Counted from the stretch's first letter, positions 32,354 through 41,837 are shown. The stretch: DNA of 64,000 nt from Amycolatopsis vancoresmycina (GCF_000716785.1 NZ_JNYY01000011.1:186001-250000), one strand, 5' to 3'. Translations and numbers: made by a program. Notes: generated by a model not told the origin, from the letters alone.

Positions 32354-35300
32354 GTGCAGTTCGCCATCCTCGGGCCGGTCGAAGCCCACCGTCCCGACGG
32401 GACCCCGGTCGCCCTCGGCGGCCCGCAGCTGCGCGGGCTGCTCGCCCTGCTCGCGCTCGACGCCGGGCGCGTCGTCAGCGCCGGACGGCTCATCGACGGC
32501 CTGCACGGCGAGCACCCGCCCGAGGGTGCGGCCGAGGCCCTGCAGTCCCAGGTCTCGCGGCTCCGGCGGCGGCTGCGCGACGGCGGCGCCCCCGACGGTC
32601 TCGTCGAATTCACCCCGGCCGGGTACCGGCTGGCCGTCGACCCCGCCGCCGTCGACGTCCACCGGTTCGAACGGCTCACCGCGCAAGCGCGGGAGACCGC
32701 CGATCCGGCGGTGCAGCTCGAGCTGTTCACCGAAGCCCTCGCGCTGTGGCGGGGGCCGGCGCTCGACGGGCTCGCCGACCCGCCGCGCGCGGCCCGGCTC
32801 GCGGAACTGCGGCTGGCCGCGACCGAGGACCGCGTCGAAGCCGGGCTCGCCCTCGGCCACCACGACCGGCTCGTCGCCGAGCTGCGGGAGCTCGCCCGCG
32901 AGCACCCGCTGCGCGAACGGCTCACCGCCCAGCTGATGCGGGCCCTGCACGGCAGCGGCCGGTCCGCCGAAGCCCTCGCGGTGTTCGCCGAGATCCGCGA
33001 ACGCCTCGCCGGCGAACTCGGCGCCGACCCGTCGCCCGAGCTCGCCGACGCCCACACCGCCGTCCTCCGGGCCACCCCCGCCCTGGCGCGCCGGGTGCCG
33101 GTGCCGCTCACCGGGTTCGTCGGTCGCGCCGAGCTCGGCCGGCTCACCACGGCCCTGCGCGACGCCCGGCTCGTCACGCTCACCGGGCCGGGCGGCACGG
33201 GCAAGACCCGGCTCGCCGTCGAAGCCGCGGCCGAGGTCGGTGACAACCAAGGCTTCGCCTCGAGCCGGGAGCTTCGCCACCCGAACCCCCGAGAAGCCGT
33301 CTGTTTCGTCGAACTCGCGACGGCCACCGACGTCCCGCGCGCGGTCCTCGCCGCGCTGGGCCTGCGGGAACAGGGTGTCCTGACCCCGGGCGCGGCGGCC
33401 GACCCGGCCGACCGGCTGGCGGCCGCGCTCGCCGACCGGCCGCTGCTGCTGGTCCTCGACAACTGCGAACACGTCGTCGCCGCGGCCGCCCGGCTGGTGC
33501 GGCGCCTGCTGGGGGAGTGCGCCGGCCTGCGCGTGCTGGCCACCAGCCGGGAGGCACTGGGCCTGACCGGCGAGACGCTGGTACCGGTCGGCCCGCTGCC
33601 CGCCGAGGCCGCCGCGCGCCTGTTCACCGACCGGGCCGCGGCCGTGGCCCCCGGCGAGGCACCCGACCCCGGCGCGGTGGCCCGGATCTGCGCCGCCCTC
33701 GACGGCCTCCCGCTGGCCATCGAGCTGGCCGCCGCCCGCCTGCGGTCCCTGTCCGCGGCCGACGTCGCCGCCCGCCTCGGCGACCGCTTCGGCCTGCTTT
33801 CGCGCGGCGACCGGACGGCCGAACCCCGGCACCGCACCCTGCGCGGCGTCGTCGAGTGGAGCTGGGACCTCCTGGACGCGGACGAGCGGCTGCTGGCGAG
33901 CCGGTTCGCGGTGTTCGCCGGCGGCGCGCGGCCGGCCGCCGTCGAGCAGGTCTGCGAAGTCCCCGACGCGGTGCTCTCCGGGCTGGTGGAGAAGTCCTTC
34001 GTCGAGTTCACCGGCGGCCGGTACCGGATGCTGGAGACGATCCGCGCGTTCTGCGCCGAACAGGGCGAAGACCGGCACGCGGCGCACGCGAAGTACTTCC
34101 TGGACTTCGCCGTGGCCAGCGAACCGAGACTGCGTGGCGCGGACCAGCTGACGGCACTGGCCGAGCTGACCGCCGAGCACGCCGACCTGCACGCGGCCCT
34201 GCGCTGGAGCGCCGCCGAAGCCCCGGAAACCGCGTTGCGGCTCATCGCGGCCCTGTCCTGGTACTGGTGGCTGCGGGGCCTGCGCAGCGAGGCGACGCCG
34301 ATCGCGGACGCGGTGCTCGCCGCCGTCGGTCCCGAGCCACCGCCCGGGCTGGCCGAGGAGTACGTCCTGTGCGCGATCCACGCGTCGGCCACCGACGTCG
34401 CGGTCGAGCCGGTCCTGCAGCGGCTCGACGGGCCGCTGCGGTACCCGTACCTCTTCCTGCTGTGGGCGTTTTCCCCGCGCACCAAGGCGAAGGAAGGCGA
34501 GCGGCTGGCCGCGCTGATCGGTCCCGACGCGTGGTCCCGCGCCTTCGCGCGGATCGGGGACGGCCTCGGCGCGCAGTACGGCGGCCGGATCGCCGAAGCC
34601 GAAGAGCACTTCTCGGCGGCACTGGACGCTTTCCGCGCCCTGGGCGACCGCTGGGGCGAGGCGAGCGCGCTGGAGAAACTCGCCGAGTTCGCGGACTGGC
34701 GCGGCGACCACGCCCGGTTCCGCACGCTGATGGACGAGTCCGTGCGGCTGGCCGGCGAGCTCGGCGCCACCGAGGACGCGGCCGACCTGCTCTGCCGCCG
34801 CGCCGACGGCGTCCTGCGGCAGGGCGACGCCGAAGCCGCGAAGGCCGACTACGAAGCAGCCGCCGAGCAGGCCCGCGCGGCCGGAACGCCGCTGACGCTC
34901 GCCCGCGCCCGCGGCGGCCTGGGGGAGATCGCGCGGCGCGCGGGCGACCTGGCGGCGGCCCGGCGCTGGTACTCCGCGGCGCTCGGCCTGGCCGGCGGCC
35001 CGGTGACCGGCGGCGAGACCCGGATCCGCCTCCACGCCGGCTTCGGCTGGACCGCGGCCGCGGAGGGCAGGCTCGACGAGGCGACCGACCTGCACCAGGA
35101 GGCACTCGCCACGGCGATGGAGCACACGAACCTGCCGGGCGCGGCGCAGGCGATCGAAGGGCTGGCCGGGGTGCTCGCCGGCCGCGAGGAGGACGAGCGG
35201 GCGGCGTTCCTGCTCGGCGTGGCCGTCGGGCTGCGCGGCGCGCCCGTCACCGGAGACGCCGACGTCGACGGCGTGGCCGAGGGCGTCCGGGCGCGGATCG

Positions 35301-35401
35301 GCGCCGCGGCCTTTTCCGAAGCGTTCGACCTAGGCCGGGAAACGCCGCCCGAGCAGGCCGTCGAGGCGGCCGGTCAGCGGCGGTTCGCGCTCGGTTCGTG
35401 A
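32354..35401 (+). CDS. AfsR/BTAD-type transcriptional regulator with NB-ARC and TPR domains
   Basis: A 1015-residue regulator. Order: OmpR-like winged helix (1-90), BTAD domain (95-245; VDVHRFERLTAQAR), STAND NTPase (about 255-560) with P-loop GPGGTGKT and Walker B LLVLDNCEH, and a C-terminal helical repeat region (600-1015). Such proteins activate specialised-metabolism or stress genes after ligand or partner sensing. The frame extends upstream into the palindromic repeat, but GTG 32354 begins the conserved AILGPVEA. No biosynthetic cluster is adjacent. Between the P-loop helix and the next strand there are about 15-20 extra residues (around 298-315) flanked by short repeats. Confidence 0.87.
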   Translation: MQFAILGPVEAHRPDGTPVALGGPQLRGLLALLALDAGRVVSAGRLIDGLHGEHPPEGAAEALQSQVSRLRRRLRDGGAPDGLVEFTPAGYRLAVDPAAVDVHRFERLTAQARETADPAVQLELFTEALALWRGPALDGLADPPRAARLAELRLAATEDRVEAGLALGHHDRLVAELRELAREHPLRERLTAQLMRALHGSGRSAEALAVFAEIRERLAGELGADPSPELADAHTAVLRATPALARRVPVPLTGFVGRAELGRLTTALRDARLVTLTGPGGTGKTRLAVEAAAEVGDNQGFASSRELRHPNPREAVCFVELATATDVPRAVLAALGLREQGVLTPGAAADPADRLAAALADRPLLLVLDNCEHVVAAAARLVRRLLGECAGLRVLATSREALGLTGETLVPVGPLPAEAAARLFTDRAAAVAPGEAPDPGAVARICAALDGLPLAIELAAARLRSLSAADVAARLGDRFGLLSRGDRTAEPRHRTLRGVVEWSWDLLDADERLLASRFAVFAGGARPAAVEQVCEVPDAVLSGLVEKSFVEFTGGRYRMLETIRAFCAEQGEDRHAAHAKYFLDFAVASEPRLRGADQLTALAELTAEHADLHAALRWSAAEAPETALRLIAALSWYWWLRGLRSEATPIADAVLAAVGPEPPPGLAEEYVLCAIHASATDVAVEPVLQRLDGPLRYPYLFLLWAFSPRTKAKEGERLAALIGPDAWSRAFARIGDGLGAQYGGRIAEAEEHFSAALDAFRALGDRWGEASALEKLAEFADWRGDHARFRTLMDESVRLAGELGATEDAADLLCRRADGVLRQGDAEAAKADYEAAAEQARAAGTPLTLARARGGLGEIARRAGDLAAARRWYSAALGLAGGPVTGGETRIRLHAGFGWTAAAEGRLDEATDLHQEALATAMEHTNLPGAAQAIEGLAGVLAGREEDERAAFLLGVAVGLRGAPVTGDADVDGVAEGVRARIGAAAFSEAFDLGRETPPEQAVEAAGQRRFALGS

Positions 35402-35432
35402 GCGGTCAGCGGCCGCGCCCATCCTTCGGGGC

Positions 35433-36629
35433 ATGGACATCCTGATCTCCGGCGCCGGCATCGCCGGCCCCGCCCTCGCCTGGTGGCTGAACCACTACGG
35501 CTTCCGCACCACCGTCGTCGAGCGCGCCCCGAGCCTGCGCGAGGGCGGCTACAAGGTCGACATCCGCGGCGTCGCGGTCGAGGTCGTCCGCCGGATGGGC
35601 CTGCTGGACGAGGTGCACGCGGCGAGCACCGACATGCGCGGCGCGGCGTTCGTGAACAGGCGCGGCAAGGAGCTGGCGACGCTCGACGCGGACACGTTCG
35701 GCTTCCGCCACGGCGACGACACGGAGATCCTGCGCGGCGACCTGGCCCGGATCCTGTACGACGCCACCCGCGGGAACACCGAGTACGTTTTCGGCGACTG
35801 GATCACCGGCCTCGACGAGCGTCCCGGCGGCGTCGAGGTGACGTTCGCCCACGGCACACCCCGCCGGTTCGACCTGGTGGTCGGCGCGGACGGCCTGCAC
35901 TCGGGCGTCCGCGCGCTGGCGTTCGGCCCGGAGGAGGACTACCTGCGCCGGTTCGACGCGTACGTTTCGATCGCGACGGTGCCGAACAGCTTCCGGCTGG
36001 ACCGCTGGGAGCTCCTGCACGCGGCGGCCCCGGGCCGGATGGTGAACGTGTACAGCACCGCGCGGGCGTCCGACGCGAAGGCGGCTTTCTGGTTCACCGC
36101 GCCACCGTTGGCTTACGACCGCCGGGACGTCGACGCCCAGAAGGCCATCGTGGCGGACCGCTTCGCGGACCTGGGCTGGGAAATCCCGGCGCTGCTGACG
36201 GCCATGAGCTCGGCAGGCGACTTCTACTTCGACCCGGTGTGCCAGATCGTGATGGACCGCTTGTCGACGGGCCGCGTGGTCCTCCTCGGCGACGCGGGTT
36301 ACTGCGCGTCACCGGCCTCGGGCCAGGGAACAAGCCTGGCCCTGGCGGGCGCGTACGTTCTGGCGGGCGAGCTGGCGGCGGACTTCCCGGCGGGGCTGTC
36401 CCGGTACGAGGCGTTGATGCGGCCGTTCATCGAGAAGAACCAGGCCCTGGCGAAGACGGCGCTGCGCGGCATCATCCCGCAGTCGCGGGCGTTCGCGTGG
36501 TTCAACACCCGCATGATCCGCCTGCTGCCGCACCTCCCGGGCCGCAACCGAGTCCTGGAGCAGATGTCCCGCCCGATCCGCGAGGCGGCGAACGCGTTGG
36601 AGCTGAAGGATTACGCGCTCGCCACCTGA
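35433..36629 (+). CDS. FAD-dependent monooxygenase (class A flavoprotein, TetX/PHBH-like)
   Basis: A 398-residue class A flavoprotein monooxygenase. The N-terminal ILISGAGIAGPALAWWL binds the FAD ADP moiety, VGADGLHSGVR is the DG motif and LLGDAGYCASPASGQGTSLALAG is the GD motif (landmark only). It hydroxylates an aromatic or polycyclic substrate with NAD(P)H and O2; relatives inactivate antibiotics such as rifamycin or tetracycline, but this cannot be assigned. It lies 31 bp after the AfsR-type gene on the same strand, so it may be in its operon. Its 3' end overlaps the convergent KAP-like gene by 19 nt. Confidence 0.87.
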   Translation: MDILISGAGIAGPALAWWLNHYGFRTTVVERAPSLREGGYKVDIRGVAVEVVRRMGLLDEVHAASTDMRGAAFVNRRGKELATLDADTFGFRHGDDTEILRGDLARILYDATRGNTEYVFGDWITGLDERPGGVEVTFAHGTPRRFDLVVGADGLHSGVRALAFGPEEDYLRRFDAYVSIATVPNSFRLDRWELLHAAAPGRMVNVYSTARASDAKAAFWFTAPPLAYDRRDVDAQKAIVADRFADLGWEIPALLTAMSSAGDFYFDPVCQIVMDRLSTGRVVLLGDAGYCASPASGQGTSLALAGAYVLAGELAADFPAGLSRYEALMRPFIEKNQALAKTALRGIIPQSRAFAWFNTRMIRLLPHLPGRNRVLEQMSRPIREAANALELKDYALAT

Positions 36630-39600
36630 TCCCAGGCTTTGCGGAAGGCGATGACGAGCTCCCGGGCGCCGTAGGGGTTGGCGCCGAGGTACCGCCGGGC
36701 GCGGGCGAGCGTCTCGAACCCACCGGGGCCACGGGCGGCGCCGACGGCCATCCGCTGCTCGTCGAGGTCGTTGTCGAAGACGTCCAGCAGAACGGCGAGG
36801 TATTCGGCCATGACGGCGACATCGAGCCGGACACCGGCGACGAGGCCGGACTCCTCGTCACCGCCCCCGGTGCCGGCGACGTTCGCCGCGAAGGTGCGCA
36901 GCAGGTCCCCGGTCAGCTCGTCGACGGGGTATTCGTCGAGCACGGGAATGAGCGCGGCCCCGGCCCACCGGTCAGGCGACCGGTTCAGCCGATCCATGGC
37001 GGCCCGCGTGGTCCGGCCGAGCTGACGGCGTACCAGCCGCGCGGCGACGGTGGCCAGTTCGAGTTCCTCCGACGGTTTGTGGTCACTGATCGCTTCGCTG
37101 AGCCGGATCAGTTCCCGCGCCAGCCCACCGGAGACGGCGTAGGCGAGGGCGGAGAACTGTTCCGGCAGGTCGACCACCCGCCGGTTCAGGAGGAGTTTCG
37201 CCTGGTCGAAGGTCAGGTAGTCGACGCGGACGATGGTGTCGAAGGCGCTGTCGAACACGGTTCGCATCCCCATGGCGGAGAGTTCGAAGTCGGCGAGGGC
37301 GTCTTCCGAGACGGAGACGAGGAAGTAGCAGTTGGGCACGTTGAAGACGGCCTTGAGCTCGTTGAGGAACTGCTGGGCGCCCTCACCGTCACTGATCCGG
37401 TCGAGTTCGTCGATCCCGATGAGCACTTTCCCGTCGAGGTTGCGCACGACCTCCGCGGCGACGCCGAGGAAAGCGCGGAACCGGTCGACCAGCTGGGGGT
37501 GGTTGAGCGGGATGTCGTCCCGCTTCACGGAACTCTTGCGTTTGAGTGCGGTGCCGGACAGGGCGGGGGCGCCGAGGGAGACCTCGCCCTCGGTGGTGTG
37601 GCTCTGCAGGAAGCGGAGCTTGTTCCGCTCGCTCCGGGCCAGGTGGAGGAGTTCGGGAGCGGTCAGGACGCCTTGGCCGGGACGACGCTCGCGCTCGACC
37701 CAGGTTCCACGGATCAGGTGGAACAGGCGCAGGAGCCCCGACTGCGCCGACCCGTCCGCGGTGCGGCTCGCCCGGGAGTTGATCGCCGGATCGTGGTCGG
37801 CGGCGTAGTTCTCGACTTCGTCGCACAGCCGGCCGAACAGGTGGGTGAGGAAGTCCTTGGACTGGTAGCCGACGGGTGCGTCGACCCGGACGGTCAGATC
37901 CATCCGCGCTTCCTGCGTGCCGGACTCCCGCAGCAACTGCCCGGCGCACCACCGTTCGAGGAGAGTGGACTTGCCGGCACCGCGTGGCCCGGCGAGGGCG
38001 AAGCTGCCCTTGCTGCGCTGCCGGAGCAGCTGGCGGAGTTCCTTGGTGGCCGGCGTGTCGATGTCGACAACCGCCTCGGACACGATTTTGCTGCTCGACG
38101 GCAGGACGGTTCCGTAAGGTGAGACGAGCACCTCGCCCACTTCGGCGGCCAGGGGCAACAGGGTGGCACCGTAGAGGTATTCCAGCCATTGGTCGAACGA
38201 GCTTTGCGCAAGTCTTTCCTCGAGGCTGACGTTCACGCTCAGGAATTTCCCGACTTTGTAAAGCACCGCTACGGCGGCGACCAGCAACAAGCCGATGATG
38301 ATTCCCCGTCCCGGTCCGAACCAGGCGATACTCTGCCAGATCGCGGCCGGTGGCAGTGACAGCATGAAGAGAGCGGTGAGGAGCTCGATCGGGTCGAGCC
38401 CGAATACGCGGGGATAGGGCCTGGACGACGGGCGGGTGAAGACGAAGCCGGCCAGGATGAGTGGTACGCCGGCGACGAACACTTCCGCCAACCTGTTCGG
38501 CAGCCCCGCGCCCCGGGCGATCAGCCAGATGAGCCACGGCATCGACGCGATCGTGGTGGTGACGCCGAGACCGATCAGCAAATAGCCGGCCAATCGCCAG
38601 GATCTGCCTATCCAGCCACGTCTGGCCACGTTCTGGTAACTGTTCCGGCTGCGCAGGTACACCTGTTCGTAGGTGAACGCCTGCTCCAGGACCGTGGTGC
38701 GGTCCTGTTCGACCCGGTCGCGCAGCCTGTCCGCGGCCGTCCGGCTCAGCCGCCAGTTCTGGGCCACCTCGCCGATCAAGTGCTCCAGAACCTGGTCGGG
38801 GCGGTCCCGCCCTTCCTGCCACGGACGGTGGATCCTGGTCCTGATCACGGAGGGTGCGGGCATGCGCCACGGCACGTCCAGCCACGTCGAAGCAGCGACA
38901 GTGTCGGGGTGGTGGGGATACTGCCGGCCCAGCACCGCAATGACGTCCCGGGCCTCCGCCCTCCGGTTGAGGTCGATCAGGGTCAAGGCGAGTTCCAGAC
39001 GTGCGCGGAGCATCCGGGGGTCCAGGTCGAGCGTGCGCCGGTACGCCTCGATGATCTTCGGAGGTGGTGCGTCATCGGCAGTCAGCACCCGTACGCGGCA
39101 CAGGTTGAGCTGCGGGCTCGACGGGTCGCGCTGAAGGGCCGTTTCGGAAAGGAGCTTCGCAACAGGGAGATCTCCCTGCATCAGCAGGCAGGTCACCGCG
39201 CCCAGGACGGCTCCCGGCCGCGAGGGGTCCATCGACATCGAGTCCCGGAACAAAGGGCTTGCTGCCTCGTAGGCCCCAGCGTCAGCCGCAATCCAGCCTC
39301 GGGCTTCCAGCGCTCCGGCATGGTCCGGGAACCGCGTCCGGAGATCGTCCGCCGATGCCGCCGCCACGGAGGTGTTCCGGCCGATCCGCAACAACTCGGA
39401 ACGGACGATGGCTGCCCGGACATCACCGGGATCGAATTCGAGGGCCTGGGCGGCCAACCGGGGCGCGACCACCGTCTCGCCACGTTCGGCCAAGCACAGA
39501 GCGTGTTCCACCAGCACCGCCGGCGACGTCCGTGCAGCCGGGTCCGCGTGGTCGAGCAGGCGCTCGGCCTCGTCGACCCGCCCTGCCATGCGCAGTGCGG

Positions 39601-39967
39601 TCGCCTGCCCGGCCAGGGCTTCCGCGTTCGCCGGATCCAGTTCGGACGCAGACCGGAAAGCAACCAGCGCCCGGTCGGGGTCCCGCAAGGCGGCTCCGCA
39701 GTCGAACGCCATGAGCATCGGATCATCCGGCTGGCCGAGCGCAACGATTCCCCGCGCGAGTTCGACCTCCACCGACCCCCACACCGCGGACAGCTTCGCC
39801 AGCTCGGCCCGCCCCTCATCCCACCGGCGCAGCAACCACAGCGCACGAACCCGCCCAGCCGCCGTGTGGGCACTGCCGTCCGCCCCCAGTTGCTCACACG
39901 CGGCCAGCGCGGCAGCCCCGTCGAACCGCCCGAGAGCCGCGTCGAGGTCCGCGAACGAATCGCTCAT
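36611..39967 (-). CDS. Large TPR / transmembrane / KAP-like P-loop NTPase protein
   Basis: A 1118-residue protein with an unusual build. Residues about 1-370 are TPR-like helical repeats (SELDPANAEALAGQA is one repeat). About 455-575 hold four hydrophobic segments (YLLIGLGVTTTIASMPWLIW; VFVAGVPLILAGFVF; LLTALFMLSLPPAAIW; IIIGLLLVAAVAVLY). From about 650 there is a P-loop NTPase with GPRGAGKST (660-668) and Walker B VLIGIDELDR (848-857), followed by SVSEDAL, like the KAP/STAND group. The NTPase would face the cytoplasm, tethered by the membrane segments. Function is unknown; KAP NTPases occur in membrane-complex assembly and in antiviral systems. The gene is slightly less GC-rich around 38.1-38.7 kb than its neighbours. 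No partner gene is adjacent. ATG 39967 is chosen; GTG 39994 is possible. Confidence 0.75.
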   Translation of the reverse strand: MSDSFADLDAALGRFDGAAALAACEQLGADGSAHTAAGRVRALWLLRRWDEGRAELAKLSAVWGSVEVELARGIVALGQPDDPMLMAFDCGAALRDPDRALVAFRSASELDPANAEALAGQATALRMAGRVDEAERLLDHADPAARTSPAVLVEHALCLAERGETVVAPRLAAQALEFDPGDVRAAIVRSELLRIGRNTSVAAASADDLRTRFPDHAGALEARGWIAADAGAYEAASPLFRDSMSMDPSRPGAVLGAVTCLLMQGDLPVAKLLSETALQRDPSSPQLNLCRVRVLTADDAPPPKIIEAYRRTLDLDPRMLRARLELALTLIDLNRRAEARDVIAVLGRQYPHHPDTVAASTWLDVPWRMPAPSVIRTRIHRPWQEGRDRPDQVLEHLIGEVAQNWRLSRTAADRLRDRVEQDRTTVLEQAFTYEQVYLRSRNSYQNVARRGWIGRSWRLAGYLLIGLGVTTTIASMPWLIWLIARGAGLPNRLAEVFVAGVPLILAGFVFTRPSSRPYPRVFGLDPIELLTALFMLSLPPAAIWQSIAWFGPGRGIIIGLLLVAAVAVLYKVGKFLSVNVSLEERLAQSSFDQWLEYLYGATLLPLAAEVGEVLVSPYGTVLPSSSKIVSEAVVDIDTPATKELRQLLRQRSKGSFALAGPRGAGKSTLLERWCAGQLLRESGTQEARMDLTVRVDAPVGYQSKDFLTHLFGRLCDEVENYAADHDPAINSRASRTADGSAQSGLLRLFHLIRGTWVERERRPGQGVLTAPELLHLARSERNKLRFLQSHTTEGEVSLGAPALSGTALKRKSSVKRDDIPLNHPQLVDRFRAFLGVAAEVVRNLDGKVLIGIDELDRISDGEGAQQFLNELKAVFNVPNCYFLVSVSEDALADFELSAMGMRTVFDSAFDTIVRVDYLTFDQAKLLLNRRVVDLPEQFSALAYAVSGGLARELIRLSEAISDHKPSEELELATVAARLVRRQLGRTTRAAMDRLNRSPDRWAGAALIPVLDEYPVDELTGDLLRTFAANVAGTGGGDEESGLVAGVRLDVAVMAEYLAVLLDVFDNDLDEQRMAVGAARGPGGFETLARARRYLGANPYGARELVIAFRKAWDQVASA

Positions 39968-40033
39968 GACGGTAGGTACCGGGCCGCTGATCACCTGTTA
40001 CAACCGGCGGGGGAAATTCAGCCCCATGGAGCA

Positions 40034-41119
40034 TCACCCGAGGGGATCGTGCCCCCAGTTCATCAGCGAGTGCCGCCACGTCGTGTCCTTGACGTCCCCC
40101 GATGGGCGCTGGGCCAGGTGCCGGTGCACGTATCCCACCACCTTCCGCATGTGCGCCAGATCGTCCCCGGAAAGGTCGTCCTTCTTCTTGCGCAGGATCT
40201 CGACGATGTGGCGGCCCGACTTGTGCCCGATCGACTCGCTGTCCTTGTGCTGCCCGGCGGCTTTCGACTCGTCGGTCTTCAGCCAGTCGTCGAGCTGCTT
40301 GGCCGTCATGTTGACGCTGTCACCGAATTCGCGGCGGGTCTCTTCGTCGTCCATCCGGGACGGGTACCCGCGGTGGCCGCGCAGCACGCAGGTCAGCATC
40401 GGAAGGGTGAACTCGCCGTCCGCGGTCTCCGGTTCGCCGGCCAGGAACGCCCGGATCCGGCCCAGTGTGTCCGCTCGTTCCCGGGGCGGCATGACCAGTA
40501 CACCGGCCCGGGTGGCCAGGGCCGCCACCAGGGAATCGGCGGTGCGGCGCTGCCCGTGCGGGAACTCGGCCCGCGCCGGTGACCCGAATCGGGCGGTGTG
40601 CAACGCCTCCGCGGTTTCGGCGCGCCAGCCCGTGGGGGTGTCCCGCGGGCCGATCACCGCGCTGCCGCCGGCACGCGCCAGCCCGGCCACCCAGCCGACC
40701 CGGTCGTCCACGACGTTCCACAGACCGGCCAGGATGCCGCCCGGTGCCAGCACCCTGGCGATCTCCGGTCCGGCGACGGCCAGGTCGAACCAGTGCAGGG
40801 CGTTGCCCGCCAGCACCGCGTCGACGGACGCGTCCGGCAGCGGGATCGCCTCGGCGCTCCCGGGCCGGGCCCGCGCGCCCGGCAGGGTCCGGCGCAGCTC
40901 GGCCAGCATGGCCGGGTCGGGCTCGACCGCGGTCACGTCGAGCCCGAGGGTCACCAGGGTGGCGGTGAGCTTGCCGGTTCCGGCGCCGAGGTCGAGCACC
41001 CTCGGGCCGGGCGCGGGGCCGAGCGCCCAGCGCACCGCGGCGGGCGCGTAGTCCGGGCGGTGCTCGGCATAGGCGGCCGCCGCCGCGCCGAACGACGAGG
41101 CGAGCTCGTTCTTTTCCAC
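40034..41119 (-). CDS. Class I SAM methyltransferase fused to DUF3140
   Basis: A 361-residue protein. Residues 1-250 are a methyltransferase type 11 domain: AAYAEHRPDYAPAAV, motif I VLDLGAGTGKLTATL, acidic end of strand 2 VTAVEPDP and GNALHWFD. Residues 256-361 are a complete DUF3140 domain (VNMTAKQLDDWL, KKKDDLSGDD, VVGYVHRHLAQRP, SLMNWGHDP), normally a free-standing protein of about 105 residues. An internal ATG at 40354 is exactly where a separate DUF3140 protein would start, but it has no ribosome site and no stop codon separates the two parts. The fusion is therefore read directly from the sequence; a sequencing error or loss of the methyltransferase stop codon is the alternative explanation. 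Confidence 0.8.
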   Translation of the reverse strand: MEKNELASSFGAAAAAYAEHRPDYAPAAVRWALGPAPGPRVLDLGAGTGKLTATLVTLGLDVTAVEPDPAMLAELRRTLPGARARPGSAEAIPLPDASVDAVLAGNALHWFDLAVAGPEIARVLAPGGILAGLWNVVDDRVGWVAGLARAGGSAVIGPRDTPTGWRAETAEALHTARFGSPARAEFPHGQRRTADSLVAALATRAGVLVMPPRERADTLGRIRAFLAGEPETADGEFTLPMLTCVLRGHRGYPSRMDDEETRREFGDSVNMTAKQLDDWLKTDESKAAGQHKDSESIGHKSGRHIVEILRKKKDDLSGDDLAHMRKVVGYVHRHLAQRPSGDVKDTTWRHSLMNWGHDPLG

Positions 41120-41181
41120 CCGGTCACCGTAACCGCGCTTGCCCCCCGAGTGAGAGGGCGGATTCGGGGTACCTGCAGCGT

Positions 41182-41391
41182 ATGAGCAACGAATTCAAGA
41201 AGGGCGACCGCGTCAAGTGGGACGCCGGCAACCAGAGCTCCGTCGGCACTGTCGAGGAGAAGATCACCAAGGACACCCACGCCGGCAAACGGGACGTCAA
41301 AGCGTCACCCGACAACCCGCAGTACCTGGTCAAGAGCGAGAAATCCGGCAAGACCGCGGTCCACCACCCGGACAAGCTCCACAAAGCCTAG
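41182..41391 (+). CDS. DUF2945 (hypervirulence-associated TUDOR-like) protein
   Basis: A 69-residue basic protein with the DUF2945 pattern FKKGDRVKWDAG...GTVEEKI...NPQYLVKSEKSGKTAVHHPDKL. The fold is a small SH3/Tudor-like barrel; its role is unknown. DUF2945 and DUF3140 genes often sit next to each other in actinobacteria, as here (divergent). GGGTAC (41167-41172) ends 9 bp before the ATG, the same spacing as the stress-type leaderless genes, though a -35 is not clear. The stop overlaps that of the convergent HIT gene by 4 nt. Confidence 0.82.
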   Translation: MSNEFKKGDRVKWDAGNQSSVGTVEEKITKDTHAGKRDVKASPDNPQYLVKSEKSGKTAVHHPDKLHKA

Positions 41392-41837
41392 CGCGCCGCG
41401 CGAACCTGAGCCGCGACCTCCGTCAGCTCCTCCCGCGACCGCACCCGCCAGTCGGCCTCCAGCACGAAGCCGTCGCCGGGGAACCGGGGGATCACGTGCA
41501 GGTGGACGTGGGGGATCTCCTGGCCCGCCGCCTCCCCGTCGGCCAGGAACAGGTTGACCGCCTCGCACCGCAGGTCCGTGCGCCGCAGGGCCGCCGCCAG
41601 TTCCTGGGCGATCGTGAACATGCGCGCTCCCGCGGACGGCGGGAGCGCGGCCAGGTCCGCGGCGTGTGCGCGGGGGAGGACCAGCAGGTGGCCGGTCGTC
41701 ACCGGACGCAGGTCGGCGATCGCCACGAACTCCTCGTCCTCGTGGACGAACGCCGCGGGGGCCCGGCCCGAGCCGATCGCGCAGAAAACGCATTCTCCGT
41801 CCGTGGTGGTCGCCGGCAGGCGGTGGAGTTCAGCCAT
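41388..41837 (-). CDS. HIT family nucleotide hydrolase/transferase
   Basis: A 149-residue HIT protein. The N-terminal CVFCAIGSGRAPA has the zinc-binding-type Cys pair, and HVHLHVIPR is the histidine-triad motif with the nucleophilic middle histidine. It hydrolyses or transfers from adenosine 5'-monophosphoramidate or dinucleotides. The start ATG 41837 is in the 10-bp gap after the PucR-type gene stop, so both may be read together. Confidence 0.88.
   Translation of the reverse strand: MAELHRLPATTTDGECVFCAIGSGRAPAAFVHEDEEFVAIADLRPVTTGHLLVLPRAHAADLAALPPSAGARMFTIAQELAAALRRTDLRCEAVNLFLADGEAAGQEIPHVHLHVIPRFPGDGFVLEADWRVRSREELTEVAAQVRAAR

Noticed and set aside
32354..36629. Specialised-metabolite biosynthetic gene cluster around the AfsR-type regulator
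   Set aside because: No polyketide, peptide or terpene synthase or tailoring set is present; only one monooxygenase follows.
40345..40380. GGGTACCCG near 40367 as a stress-type promoter for a separate DUF3140 gene
   Set aside because: It is on a palindromic site inside the methyltransferase frame with no GTTT -35 and no ribosome site for ATG 40354.
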